64,000 nucleotides of DNA from Bacteroidota bacterium (GTDB lineage: Bacteria; Bacteroidota; Bacteroidia; UKL13-3): the NCBI GenBank assembly GCA_030680835.1, contig JAUXUD010000062.1, positions 156,057 to 220,056 of the forward strand. Reading direction: 5' to 3'. Positions 50,932-60,405 of this stretch are shown here, one piece after another (the first letter of the stretch is position 1; each line of letters begins with the position of its first letter). The position numbers and the translations under genes were made by a program. The notes beneath the pieces are model-generated. The model was not told the origin of the DNA and did no database searches. It saw nothing but the letters and a program-made list of their open reading frames with translations.

Positions 50932-51622
50932 AAATGCAGGGTTTTTTGTGAATATCGGGTTTTTCATTTTTCCAGGCTGCCATTGTTTTTGTTTTGACCC
51001 AACCGCTCGGACTACTTACTGAACAGGCAATACAAAGTTTGGTTTGTGCGGTACAGCTTTGAAGGATGTCTTCAAACACATGCATATTACGGTAAGGTGT
51101 TTCCATAAAAAGCTGCGTACTGCCCCGGTACATCTGGGCTTCCAGCTCTTTAATTCTTCTGATGCGTAACGGTTTTTCGACCGGTAAATACCCGCTAAAA
51201 CAAAACTGCTGACCGTTAAAGCCACTTCCCATAAGTGCCATCATCATGCTGGATGCTCCCGGCAGGGGAATTATTTCAATATTTTTCATCTGAGCCAATG
51301 AAACCAGTTCCGACCCCGGGTCAGCAACACAGGGTAAGCCGGCATCACTTATTATGCCCGCATCTTCATTTTCGAGCGCTTTAAGCAAATCCGGAATTTC
51401 TGATTTTGGCGTATGTTCGTTTAAAAGCCAGATGTGCAATTCCTGTTGTGAATGTTTTAAATGCAACCTTTTTATTAATGCGCGGGCTTGCTTTTCGTTT
51501 TCAACTACAAAATTTTTCAAAGAATATACCATTTTTCTAACCATTTCTGCGATAAATTCATCGGGATTATCATCACTTAAAAAGTTGGGAATCAGGTAAA
51601 GCTTGCCGTATGAGTTTGACAT
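50915..51622 (-). CDS. RsmI-like tetrapyrrole-methylase-fold SAM-dependent methyltransferase
   Basis: NEDAGIISDAGLPCVADPGSELVSLAQ...IIPLPGASSMMMALMGSGFNGQQFCFSGYLP. Confidence 0.87.
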   Translation of the reverse strand: MSNSYGKLYLIPNFLSDDNPDEFIAEMVRKMVYSLKNFVVENEKQARALIKRLHLKHSQQELHIWLLNEHTPKSEIPDLLKALENEDAGIISDAGLPCVADPGSELVSLAQMKNIEIIPLPGASSMMMALMGSGFNGQQFCFSGYLPVEKPLRIRRIKELEAQMYRGSTQLFMETPYRNMHVFEDILQSCTAQTKLCIACSVSSPSGWVKTKTMAAWKNEKPDIHKKPCIFIIGQ

Positions 51623-51722
51623 AATTTTATATATTATTGATTATTAAATATTTGGGTCAGGAAAAATAATTTGAATATTTGTAAAATACCCCCTTATTTT
51701 TGCGCTTCGTAAAATTTTATAG

Positions 51723-53843
51723 ATGGCAATATTAACAAAAATTAGAAACAGGTCGGGATTAGCTATTGGAGCAGTCGGTTTAGCCTTAGGTTTATTTGTG
51801 GTTTCTGATGCACTGAATTCAAATTCTGCATTGTTTGGTTCAGGTAACAGATCCAATGATGTGGGTGAAATAGATGGAGAAAGTATTGGAATAAAGCAGT
51901 TTGAAGAAAAGCTGGAAATTAATACTGCTAATTTCAAAAAAAGAACCCAACAGGAAAATTTGGATGAAGCAACCCGCGGACAAGTGCGTGAAACGACCTG
52001 GAATCAGTTTTTAAACGACTATATGTTGTTGAAAGAATACAAAGATCTGGGCATTGAAATGAGTGAGGAAGAGCTGGCGGATATCATATACGGCAGCAAT
52101 ATTCATCCACAAATTAAGCAGTCTTTTACGGATCCGGCCACCAATACTTTTGATGTAAATAATGTAAAACGTTATTTAAAACAAATGTCGGAAGGTACCG
52201 ATGAAACCACTAAAGCCCAGTGGAAAGAGTTTGAAGATTATCTGGTAACAGAAACTTTGCAGAAAAAGTATTCAACACTCCTGAAGAAAGGAGTTTATGC
52301 CACAACGTTTGAAGCCAAATCGGCTCATCATGCGCGAGAAAAAAGCGCAGAATTAAATTTCGTAGCCCTGGCTTATACTACTATTGCCGACTCAACCATT
52401 GCAGCTGACGAAGGAGAATTAAAGTCCTATTTCAAAAAGAATATGGACAGGTACAAAGAGCGTGAAAACAGCCGTAAACTTGAATTTGTAGTTTGGGATT
52501 TTGCACCTACATCGGAGGACAGCGCTGCCATACAAAAATGGGCTTACGATCAGGTTGAACAATTTAGGGCATCTGACAATGATACTGCTTATGTAGATTT
52601 AAACGGAGATTCCAAGTTTGATCCCACTCCAAAGCCACGCAGTTTATATCCTCCCGAAATTCAGGATCGTTTATTTAACGATTCGGTAGGTTCGGTTATA
52701 GGCCCCATTTTTAAAGACGGGAAATACCAGATTTACAAGGTGTCGGGAATTAAAATGGATACAGCGTATTCTATGCGTGCAAGCCATATTTTAATAAAGG
52801 TTGAAGGCCCTACCATGGCAGATACATTAATTGCCAAAAAGAAAGCGAATGATATCTTAAACCGGGTTAAAGGCGGAGAAAGTTTTGAAGTATTAGCCAG
52901 TCAGTTTGGTACCGACGGAACGAAAGACAAAGGAGGAGATTTGGGTTGGTTTCCGGAAGGCCAAATGGTGAAAGAATTTAATGACGCAGTTAAAAGGGGC
53001 AAAAAAGGCGACCAGTTTGTGTTAAAAACACAATTTGGGTTTCATGTAATTAAAATAACTGAAGACAAAACCAAAAAGCAGGTTTGTGCAGGTGTTTTGG
53101 AGCGCGTTATTGAACCCAGCGAAAAAACAAGTTCCATTGCCTATAATGAAGCCAGCCAGTTTGCCGCTACCAGTCAGAATGCCGAAGATTTTAACAAAAA
53201 CTGTGATGAAAAGAAAATGACCAAAAGAATTGCAGAGTTTGTGCGTGAAACAGATAACTTTTTACCCGGATACAGTGAAGCACGCGAGGCAGTTAAATGG
53301 GCGTTCAATGCCAAAGTTGGAGATGTAAGTGAGGTGATGACAATAGGAAACGATAAATATGTAATTGCAACCTTAACCCTGATTCGTGAAAAAGGGAAAG
53401 CAAATTTTGAATCATCAAAAGAGCGGGTTACCAATGATTACAGGAAAGATAAAAAGGCAGAGCAATTGCAGGAAAAGTTAAAAGTTGCCATGGAAGGTGC
53501 TCCCAATCTGGATGCAGTAAGCCGCAAGATGAACCAATCGGTAACGCCTGTTGCTTCGCAAACATTTGAAAATGCAAGCGTACCTTATGTGGGATATGAT
53601 GTAAGTTTTGCAGGTATTGTTGCAGGCACTTCTTCACTCAATAAATTAATCGGACCTGTAAAAGGAGATGCTGCAGTTTACGCATTTCAGATTTCCAAAA
53701 TTACGCCACCTGCTGAAATCAAAGATTTCTCGGCTCAAAAAAATGAGTTGATGAATGCATTACAGCAAAAGCTGGAATATGGATATTTTGAAGTAGTGAA
53801 GGAGTTAAGAAACGTTAAAGATAAACGTTATATGTTTTACTAA
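51723..53843 (+). CDS. SurA_N/PpiD-like peptidylprolyl isomerase
   Basis: N-terminal TM; parvulin domain ASHILIKVEGPTMADTL...FGTDGTKDKGGDLGWFPEGQMVKEF...TQFGFHVIKI. Confidence 0.9.
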   Translation: MAILTKIRNRSGLAIGAVGLALGLFVVSDALNSNSALFGSGNRSNDVGEIDGESIGIKQFEEKLEINTANFKKRTQQENLDEATRGQVRETTWNQFLNDYMLLKEYKDLGIEMSEEELADIIYGSNIHPQIKQSFTDPATNTFDVNNVKRYLKQMSEGTDETTKAQWKEFEDYLVTETLQKKYSTLLKKGVYATTFEAKSAHHAREKSAELNFVALAYTTIADSTIAADEGELKSYFKKNMDRYKERENSRKLEFVVWDFAPTSEDSAAIQKWAYDQVEQFRASDNDTAYVDLNGDSKFDPTPKPRSLYPPEIQDRLFNDSVGSVIGPIFKDGKYQIYKVSGIKMDTAYSMRASHILIKVEGPTMADTLIAKKKANDILNRVKGGESFEVLASQFGTDGTKDKGGDLGWFPEGQMVKEFNDAVKRGKKGDQFVLKTQFGFHVIKITEDKTKKQVCAGVLERVIEPSEKTSSIAYNEASQFAATSQNAEDFNKNCDEKKMTKRIAEFVRETDNFLPGYSEAREAVKWAFNAKVGDVSEVMTIGNDKYVIATLTLIREKGKANFESSKERVTNDYRKDKKAEQLQEKLKVAMEGAPNLDAVSRKMNQSVTPVASQTFENASVPYVGYDVSFAGIVAGTSSLNKLIGPVKGDAAVYAFQISKITPPAEIKDFSAQKNELMNALQQKLEYGYFEVVKELRNVKDKRYMFY

Positions 53844-53853
53844 TTTAAATAGG

Positions 53854-54618
53854 ATGTTAAAATATTTTTGTCAGGGATCTGGCGGGCAAACGCTTGTATT
53901 GATTCATGGCTATTGCGAAAACAATACCTGCTTCAACAAGCAGGTATTGTTTTTTAAAGACAGCCACAAGGTGATTACGCTTGATTTGCCGGGCTTTGGA
54001 TCAAGTGAAGTAATTACTGATGTAAGCATGGATCAGATGGCAACGGAGGTGAAAGCCGTATTGGATCATCTTGATATCAGGCAATGCATAATGATGGGGC
54101 ATAGCATGGGCGGCTATGTGGTGATGGCTTTTGCTGAATTGTATCCACAGATGCTTACTAGTTTTGGTTTGATACATTCGGTTGCCACAGCTGATAATGA
54201 AGAGCGGAAAGAAAAGCGCAAACAGGTAATTGCCCTGCTTGAAAAGACCGGCAAGGAACCTTATATCAAAAGTTTTATTCCCACCCTGTTTGCAACCCCA
54301 AACCAAAGTGAACCTTATGTAAATGATTTTATACTTCAGGGCTTATCGGGTCCAAAGGAAGGAATTATTGAAGCGGCTAAAGCCATGATGAACCGGCCCG
54401 ACAGATTGCATGTGTTGGAACAGACACAGGTTCCGGTGTTTTTTGCAATTGGGAAACAGGATCCATTAATCCCCGAAGAAGCCATGTTTAAGCAAGCTGC
54501 ATTATGTAAGGTATCGCAGATTTGCTACTTGCAAAATGCCGGACATGTTGGAATGGTGGAAGAACCTGACATGCTCAATAAAGGGATGATGGAATTTATT
54601 AATTCCCGCAGTTTCTGA
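53854..54618 (+). CDS. Alpha/beta hydrolase
   Basis: LVLIHGYCENN, LDLPGFGSS, MMGHSMGGYVVMAFAELYP, NAGHVGMVEEP. Confidence 0.9.
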   Translation: MLKYFCQGSGGQTLVLIHGYCENNTCFNKQVLFFKDSHKVITLDLPGFGSSEVITDVSMDQMATEVKAVLDHLDIRQCIMMGHSMGGYVVMAFAELYPQMLTSFGLIHSVATADNEERKEKRKQVIALLEKTGKEPYIKSFIPTLFATPNQSEPYVNDFILQGLSGPKEGIIEAAKAMMNRPDRLHVLEQTQVPVFFAIGKQDPLIPEEAMFKQAALCKVSQICYLQNAGHVGMVEEPDMLNKGMMEFINSRSF

Positions 54619-56554
54619 TGGAACGCATGACAATAAGCAGGTCCTTTTCTACCGAGTAATCTTTGGCATACAGAAAGTTTAATTTTTGTATGGTTACCGG
54701 GTTATAGATTCTGCCACGGGAAGCATCCAGCGGACTTACAACACCACTTTTAATAGAAGGCAATAGTTTAATATTATCGGCCATGGCATAACTTACCCAT
54801 GTTTTTTGTCCGCTCATTACCTGAAAAATATTGTTAAAGAAATTTATTTTATTTTTTACAAACAAAATGAGTATCGGGGAAATCAACAGCATTAAAAAAC
54901 TGGCCGCAATATCAAAAACTCTTTTCTTTTGCTGCTCGAAAGCCTTTGCAAGTTTCAGGTTGATTTCGATGGTATAAAAATCTCCGGGTGTGTTTTTGTT
55001 ATTGCTTCCGATAATAAATAGACTCTCTTCAGGAACAATTTTGTACATGATATCTTTTTGGGTTATGGTACCCATCCACTCAATGATTCGGCTGGCTGCC
55101 AAATCTTTGCTGCAAAATATTATTTCTTCAACCCCAAACAGCGAAACAATTTCTGTTAACTGGTTTACCTGACCCAAATAATGACTGTCTTCGCTGTTGG
55201 GTTCAACAGAAACATAACCCAGATAATCGCTTTTTGATTTTGATTTCACTAATAAATCCTGCACCCGTTCCACCTCTGATTTATTGCCTACGATAATTGT
55301 TTTTAGATGGCTTCCCATATTTAAACTCAATCGGCCATACTTGAACCAATATAGGATCACCCGTATAAAATAGGCATCGATAATAGCTGCTACGGCACCT
55401 AAAAGAATGATGGCACGCGAAAAGCGATATTGTTCATCGATAAATGCATAAAAAACCGCAATGGCCAGTGTACCAAATGCAATGCCTTTGGCTACACTTA
55501 AAAATGTTTTGCGTTTGTTGTATGATCCGGCCAAATATAAACCCAGTAGCCAAAGCACGGTATATATCAAACTGTTTGAATAAACCACCTGCGAAGGATA
55601 AGCAAGCGGAGTGGCATACTTTAAATTCGACCAAAAACTTACCAATAAAGTTAAGCTGGTAAAAATAACTGTGAAATCGAGCAGAGGTATAAAAATACGT
55701 GAAGTAATGCGGGTTAATAAGGCTGCAAATGCTCTTAAATAAATTGCGATATGAATAACCGCACTAAAATTACGGGCAAGCTTTTGTGAATAATGCTTTT
55801 TGGCAAAAATTACCATGGCATTATAAAAAGTAAAGACAAAGTTTACACTTGTTTTTTTAGTGCTTTCGCCTTTATAATGAATAATGGTGGTTTCGGGGAA
55901 ATAATAATTTTTATAACCGGCTTTATTGATGCAAAAACTCAGGTCGATATCCTCGCCATACATAAAGTAATCTTCATCCAGCAGGCCCACTTGTTTTAAT
56001 ACATCATGCCGAATCATCATAAAGGCTCCGGCAAGTACATCAACCGGATTTATTTCATCCTGTTTTAAATAACCCAGATGGTATTTTCCAAAGCGGCGCG
56101 ATTTGGGGAAAATTGCAGCCAGACCGCTAATTTTAAAAAAGGCAACTTCAGGGGTGGGTAGTCCGCGCTTCGACTCCGGTAAAAACTTCCCTGAACCGTC
56201 TATCATTTTTACCCCCACTGCACCTGCATCCGGAGTGCTTTCCATAAAGGCAATTACTTTGGTAAAACAGTCCTCTTCAATAACCGTATCGGGGTTCAGC
56301 AATAAAATATATTTGCCCTTTGCAATTTTTATGGCCTGATTATTTGCCTTTGCAAAGCCATAATTTATCTTGTTCTCAATTAAAATTACTTCGGGAAAGA
56401 GGTTCTTAACCATTTCGCAACTGCCATCTACCGAATGGTTATCAACCACAAAAACTTCGGCGCTTATGTCCCTGCACGCTTTACGCACTGCGTGCAGCGC
56501 CTGCTCCAGGAAATACTTAACATTATAATTTACAATTACTACTGAGAGCTGCAT
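54599..56554 (-). CDS. GT2 glycosyltransferase fused to a polyprenyl glycosylphosphotransferase-like membrane region
   Basis: MQLSVVIVNYNVKYFLEQAL...LLNPDTVIEEDCF...GAFMMIRHDVLKQVGLLDEDYFMYGEDIDL; C-terminal KRVFDIAASFLMLLISPILILFV; convergent 20-bp overlap with the hydrolase. Confidence 0.85.
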   Translation of the reverse strand: MQLSVVIVNYNVKYFLEQALHAVRKACRDISAEVFVVDNHSVDGSCEMVKNLFPEVILIENKINYGFAKANNQAIKIAKGKYILLLNPDTVIEEDCFTKVIAFMESTPDAGAVGVKMIDGSGKFLPESKRGLPTPEVAFFKISGLAAIFPKSRRFGKYHLGYLKQDEINPVDVLAGAFMMIRHDVLKQVGLLDEDYFMYGEDIDLSFCINKAGYKNYYFPETTIIHYKGESTKKTSVNFVFTFYNAMVIFAKKHYSQKLARNFSAVIHIAIYLRAFAALLTRITSRIFIPLLDFTVIFTSLTLLVSFWSNLKYATPLAYPSQVVYSNSLIYTVLWLLGLYLAGSYNKRKTFLSVAKGIAFGTLAIAVFYAFIDEQYRFSRAIILLGAVAAIIDAYFIRVILYWFKYGRLSLNMGSHLKTIIVGNKSEVERVQDLLVKSKSKSDYLGYVSVEPNSEDSHYLGQVNQLTEIVSLFGVEEIIFCSKDLAASRIIEWMGTITQKDIMYKIVPEESLFIIGSNNKNTPGDFYTIEINLKLAKAFEQQKKRVFDIAASFLMLLISPILILFVKNKINFFNNIFQVMSGQKTWVSYAMADNIKLLPSIKSGVVSPLDASRGRIYNPVTIQKLNFLYAKDYSVEKDLLIVMRSIRNCGN

Positions 56555-56800
56555 AGACAGATTAAGCAACGAAAATACGCATTTATGTATTGTGTTAAAA
56601 CCCAAACTTTATTTTAGCAGGGATTTTACTTTATTAAAACAAACCTACATAATATAAATATTTTCTTAATCAACCTTTTATCAATTCAATTATTCATTTC
56701 ATCCCTTAAAATATTCATTTCATCTAAAAAATATTTTGGGTGCCTGTAACTAATACAATCTTTGTATCGTCTTATCACTGAAAACATATAAAACACAATC

Positions 56801-57157
56801 ATGAAATTATTAAACATCGCAGCATTAAACATTTTGTTATTAGGAGGTTTGATCCTTTCAACATGTAACAAAACCACAGCAACCGAACGTCCGGAAGCTA
56901 AAAAAATGAAAGCCATCAGTACTGAAATAAGAGGAAAAGTTGCGTTTCCTGAAGAACTGATTGACCAAAACGTTAACGAGAAAGTAACGGTAGAATTCAA
57001 AATTAAAGAGGACAAAACAATTGAAGTTATTTCGGTTGAAACCTTTAATGAATATTTGAAAACTTACGTTAAAAAGCAAATCGAAGCCATTTCACTGAGC
57101 AACTACGAAGGCTTTGAAGGAAAGGTGCTTCAGTTAACGCTTCTGTTTATGAACTAA
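56801..57157 (+). CDS. Small secreted/lipoprotein-like hypothetical protein, possibly TonB-C-like
   Basis: Signal-like MKLLNIAALNILLLGGLILSTCNK; KVAFPEELIDQNVNEKVTVEFKIKEDKTIEVISVE. Confidence 0.65.
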   Translation: MKLLNIAALNILLLGGLILSTCNKTTATERPEAKKMKAISTEIRGKVAFPEELIDQNVNEKVTVEFKIKEDKTIEVISVETFNEYLKTYVKKQIEAISLSNYEGFEGKVLQLTLLFMN

Positions 57158-57187
57158 AACTTAAGGGGTTTTAGGCTTGTTTAGTGT

Positions 57188-57225
57188 GTTGATCCAATCT
57201 TGCTTAGGTTGGATCAACCTTTTTG
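57188..57225 (+). terminator. Intrinsic terminator
   Basis: GTTGATCCAA-tcttgcttagg-TTGGATCAAC-ctttttg after the 56801..57157 ORF. Confidence 0.82.
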
Positions 57226-57357
57226 AATTTTGTATTGACTCATAAATAATAAAAATACTAGAGTGCCAGGGTACATTCTATTTCTCATAAGCATTTTACA
57301 TTTACAACCTACCTTAGAAAGCCTTTCCCAACGGAGAGGCTTTCGCTTTTGAAGGGG

Positions 57358-57401
57358 CAGAGATGGGAGATGAGAAGTAAAAATCTCATTTCTCATCTCT
57401 G
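57358..57401. repeat. Inverted repeat abutting the recR stop
   Basis: AGAGATGGGAGATGAGA...TCTCATTTCTCATCTCT. Confidence 0.8.
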
Positions 57402-57405
57402 ATCC

Positions 57406-58011
57406 CTAATGCCGGTAAGGTATCCGTCCAATAATAGACCTACCGAGCGTAATCTCATCTGCGTATTCCAATTCGCCACCTATGGCAATTCCTCTTGATA
57501 TGGTACTGATGTTGATGGCCAGCGGAGTCAGTTTTTTTGAGAGGTAAAAAACAGTGGTATCGCCTTCCATAGTTGCACTTAAAGCCATGATAATTTCTTT
57601 GGCTTCCATTTCTTTGGCGCGTTTGATCAGGCTGTTTATCTGCAATTGATCGGGTCCGATTCCGTTAATCGGGTTAATCAATCCCCCCAGTATATGATAG
57701 GTACCCTTATACTGATTGGTATTTTCAATGGCCATTACATCCCTTAAATCTTCAACCACACAAATTAATTGCTGATCGCGTTTTGGGTTTCCACAAATAT
57801 TACACAGTTCCAGGTCGCTTACATTATGACAGCGTTTACAAAATTTTATTTCTTTACGCAGTTTAATTATGGATTCACCCATTTTACCTGCCACCGATTC
57901 GTCTTGTTTAAGCAAGTATAATACCATTCGCAAGGCCGATTTTTTGCCTATGCCCGGGAATTTGGACAATTCGTTTACAGCATCTTCAATTAATGCGGAA
58001 GGATAATTCAT
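57406..58011 (-). CDS. recR: Recombination mediator RecR
   Basis: FPGIGKKSALRMVLYLL, zinc finger FCKRCHNVSDLELCNICGNPKRD, Toprim ICVVEDLRDVMAIENT. Confidence 0.96.
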   Translation of the reverse strand: MNYPSALIEDAVNELSKFPGIGKKSALRMVLYLLKQDESVAGKMGESIIKLRKEIKFCKRCHNVSDLELCNICGNPKRDQQLICVVEDLRDVMAIENTNQYKGTYHILGGLINPINGIGPDQLQINSLIKRAKEMEAKEIIMALSATMEGDTTVFYLSKKLTPLAINISTISRGIAIGGELEYADEITLGRSIIGRIPYRH

Positions 58012-58186
58012 GTTTGCAAATTAAGGCGAAATTTGCTTTTGATTGAAATAGTTTTTTTTTGCTACGAAGGAACAAAGAAACAAAGAGTACCTTAAGATAA
58101 TTCAAATGTTATTGCAATTATAAAAATCAAATTTTGTTTCTTAGTTTCTTAGTAGCCAAACCCAATAAATACATTAATTTCGCTAC

Positions 58187-58981
58187 ATGAATTTAGAACA
58201 AATTTGCATTGAAGCTTGTGCCTGCGCCAAAGAGGCGGGAGATTTTATTAGAAAAGAAAGAATAAACTTTAACCGGGATACCGTTGAGGTTAAAAGTTTT
58301 AACCAGTTGGTAAGTTATGTAGATAAAAATGCCGAAGAATTATTGGTAAAACGACTCCATACTATTTTTCCGGAAGCAGGATTTATTACCGAAGAAGATA
58401 CCATTGCCAAAGAAGTGAAAGAATGGATGTGGGTAATAGATCCTTTGGATGGTACAACCAATTTTATTCACGATTTGCCGGTTTATAGTGTAAGTATTGG
58501 GTTGATTCAAAACAACAAACCGATGTTGGGTGTGGTATATGAAATTAACCGTGATGAATTATTTTATGCCTGGAAAAATGGCGGGGCTTATTTAAATGGC
58601 AGCCGGATACATGTTAAAGAAAACAATGATCTTGGAAAGGCATTATTGGCAACCGGTTTCCCTTATTACGATTTTAAAATAATGGATCAATACTTAAGTG
58701 CTTTGAAGCATTTAATGACGCATACACAAGGCATGCGCCGCATGGGAAGTGCGGCGGTTGATCTGGCCTATACCGCCTGCGGCCGATTTGATGGTTTTTT
58801 TGAATATGGATTAAGTCCCTGGGATGTGGCAGGTGGCATTTGCCTGATTGAAGAAGCCGGTGGAATTGTGAAGGATTTTAATGGGGGAGATGATGTTATT
58901 TTTGGGAGAGCTATATTGGGCTCATCCAAAGCCCTGTATCCGGGTTTTGCAAAAGTAATCAGCGAACATTTTAGAAGTTGA
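58187..58981 (+). CDS. Inositol monophosphatase family protein
   Basis: FITEEDT, WVIDPLDGTTNFIHDLPVYSVSIGL, SPWDVAGGICLIEEAGG. Confidence 0.93.
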   Translation: MNLEQICIEACACAKEAGDFIRKERINFNRDTVEVKSFNQLVSYVDKNAEELLVKRLHTIFPEAGFITEEDTIAKEVKEWMWVIDPLDGTTNFIHDLPVYSVSIGLIQNNKPMLGVVYEINRDELFYAWKNGGAYLNGSRIHVKENNDLGKALLATGFPYYDFKIMDQYLSALKHLMTHTQGMRRMGSAAVDLAYTACGRFDGFFEYGLSPWDVAGGICLIEEAGGIVKDFNGGDDVIFGRAILGSSKALYPGFAKVISEHFRS

Positions 58982-59057
58982 AGTGCTTATTAATTAAAAT
59001 CTGTACCTAAAGCAAGAGTCCGTTTATAACACCACCAGAGTACATTATAGACCTACT

Positions 59058-59561
59058 CTAATTACAAAATAACATTTTTGTTTGCTTGGCTTCTTTAACC
59101 TTAAATTTAACTGCCATGTTCATGTCGTTACAACCGCTATCTTTTAGTCCGGCATTAAATTTAGCAATGCCCCGGTTATAATAGGCTTCACCATAATCCG
59201 TCTTCAATTCAATGGCTGATGTATAATCGGATATTGCACCCAAATTGTCCTTTAACTGTGCTTTTACCACGCCTCTAAAATAATAAGCCTCTGCAAATTT
59301 TGGATCGAGTTCTATTGCTTGTGTATAATCAGCTATTGCCCCCTTGTTATCTTTAATTTTCTGCTTCGCCCATGCCCTGTAATAATATGCTTGCGTATCA
59401 CGGGGATTCAAATCAATGGACTCAGTAAACTCGGTAATTGCCTTTTGATAATTCCTTGCATGATAGCTTGCCAGACCGCTTTTAAAATAGGTTTCGGCAT
59501 TTTGGGCTTTTAAGTTTGATAAGAGTCCTATCGAAAGTAAAATAATAAATAATTTTTTCAT
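59058..59561 (-). CDS. Secreted TPR-repeat protein
   Basis: Tandem TPRs AITEFTESIDLNPRDTQAYYYRAWAKQKIKDNKGAIADYTQAIELDPKFAEAYYFRGV. Confidence 0.9.
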   Translation of the reverse strand: MKKLFIILLSIGLLSNLKAQNAETYFKSGLASYHARNYQKAITEFTESIDLNPRDTQAYYYRAWAKQKIKDNKGAIADYTQAIELDPKFAEAYYFRGVVKAQLKDNLGAISDYTSAIELKTDYGEAYYNRGIAKFNAGLKDSGCNDMNMAVKFKVKEAKQTKMLFCN

Positions 59562-59646
59562 AATGGTTGTGATTTATGAACTAGTTCTCCAGAAAGTGTC
59601 GAATTGCCACAAAACATTCCCCTAAAGTTCGTCTCGTTTTCATTCG

Positions 59647-60396
59647 TCAATTTCTTTGACCTAAACGTAAAAGACGAATTGAAAATAAAATCATCCATGC
59701 CATTGCCATAAGTCCACCCGGCATAGCAAGAGCGGTTGCCATATTTTTTGTTGATGGTGCAAATGTTACCAGAACAAGATAAACCAATATTAAGGAACTT
59801 CCTGCAATCCCTAAATAAGAATTTACCTTACTGAATATTTTTCCGCTTAACATCACTAAAGATATTAATATACCCGCAATGTTTGGCAATATAAAACCAA
59901 TAAAAACTCCCAGACTTCCATGAGCACCTCTTGCAAGCATTGCCTCTCCTGCCGCTGCAAGAAATGATTTTTGTGTTTCCGAAGTAGCAGCAAAATACTT
60001 ATTGCTAAGTTCAAGCATTGGCAAAGCTGTATTGGTTGCAACAAATATTATTGTGCCCACAAGAAAAATAATCAGAGCAAATGCAGCATAAGCGTTGTTT
60101 ACTTTTCGGTGTGCTGCATAAAGTGCAAAATATGCGGGTATGAAAATAATTTGATTAACGATGTTCAATAAGTCAAGATTGTAAAGGCCCAGTAAGGAGT
60201 TGTCATGAAGCTGAGCGAACCTATCAATTGCGGTTTGTGGTAATGCAGATAAATTACCTCCTTTCACATTGCCCATTACTACATCAAGCAAAATTCCAAC
60301 TAAGCCAATGATAGTCATAACTCCGCCCAAAATGTAAATGCTTCTCCATTGCTTTTCGGTGGTCTCAATTTCACTTGTTAATATTGGGTTTGTCAT
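59647..60396 (-). CDS. DUF4386-like membrane protein
   Basis: Six-TM-like, paralogous to the upstream neighbour. Confidence 0.75.
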   Translation of the reverse strand: MTNPILTSEIETTEKQWRSIYILGGVMTIIGLVGILLDVVMGNVKGGNLSALPQTAIDRFAQLHDNSLLGLYNLDLLNIVNQIIFIPAYFALYAAHRKVNNAYAAFALIIFLVGTIIFVATNTALPMLELSNKYFAATSETQKSFLAAAGEAMLARGAHGSLGVFIGFILPNIAGILISLVMLSGKIFSKVNSYLGIAGSSLILVYLVLVTFAPSTKNMATALAMPGGLMAMAWMILFSIRLLRLGQRN

Positions 60397-60405
60397 TTTT
60401 ATGTT

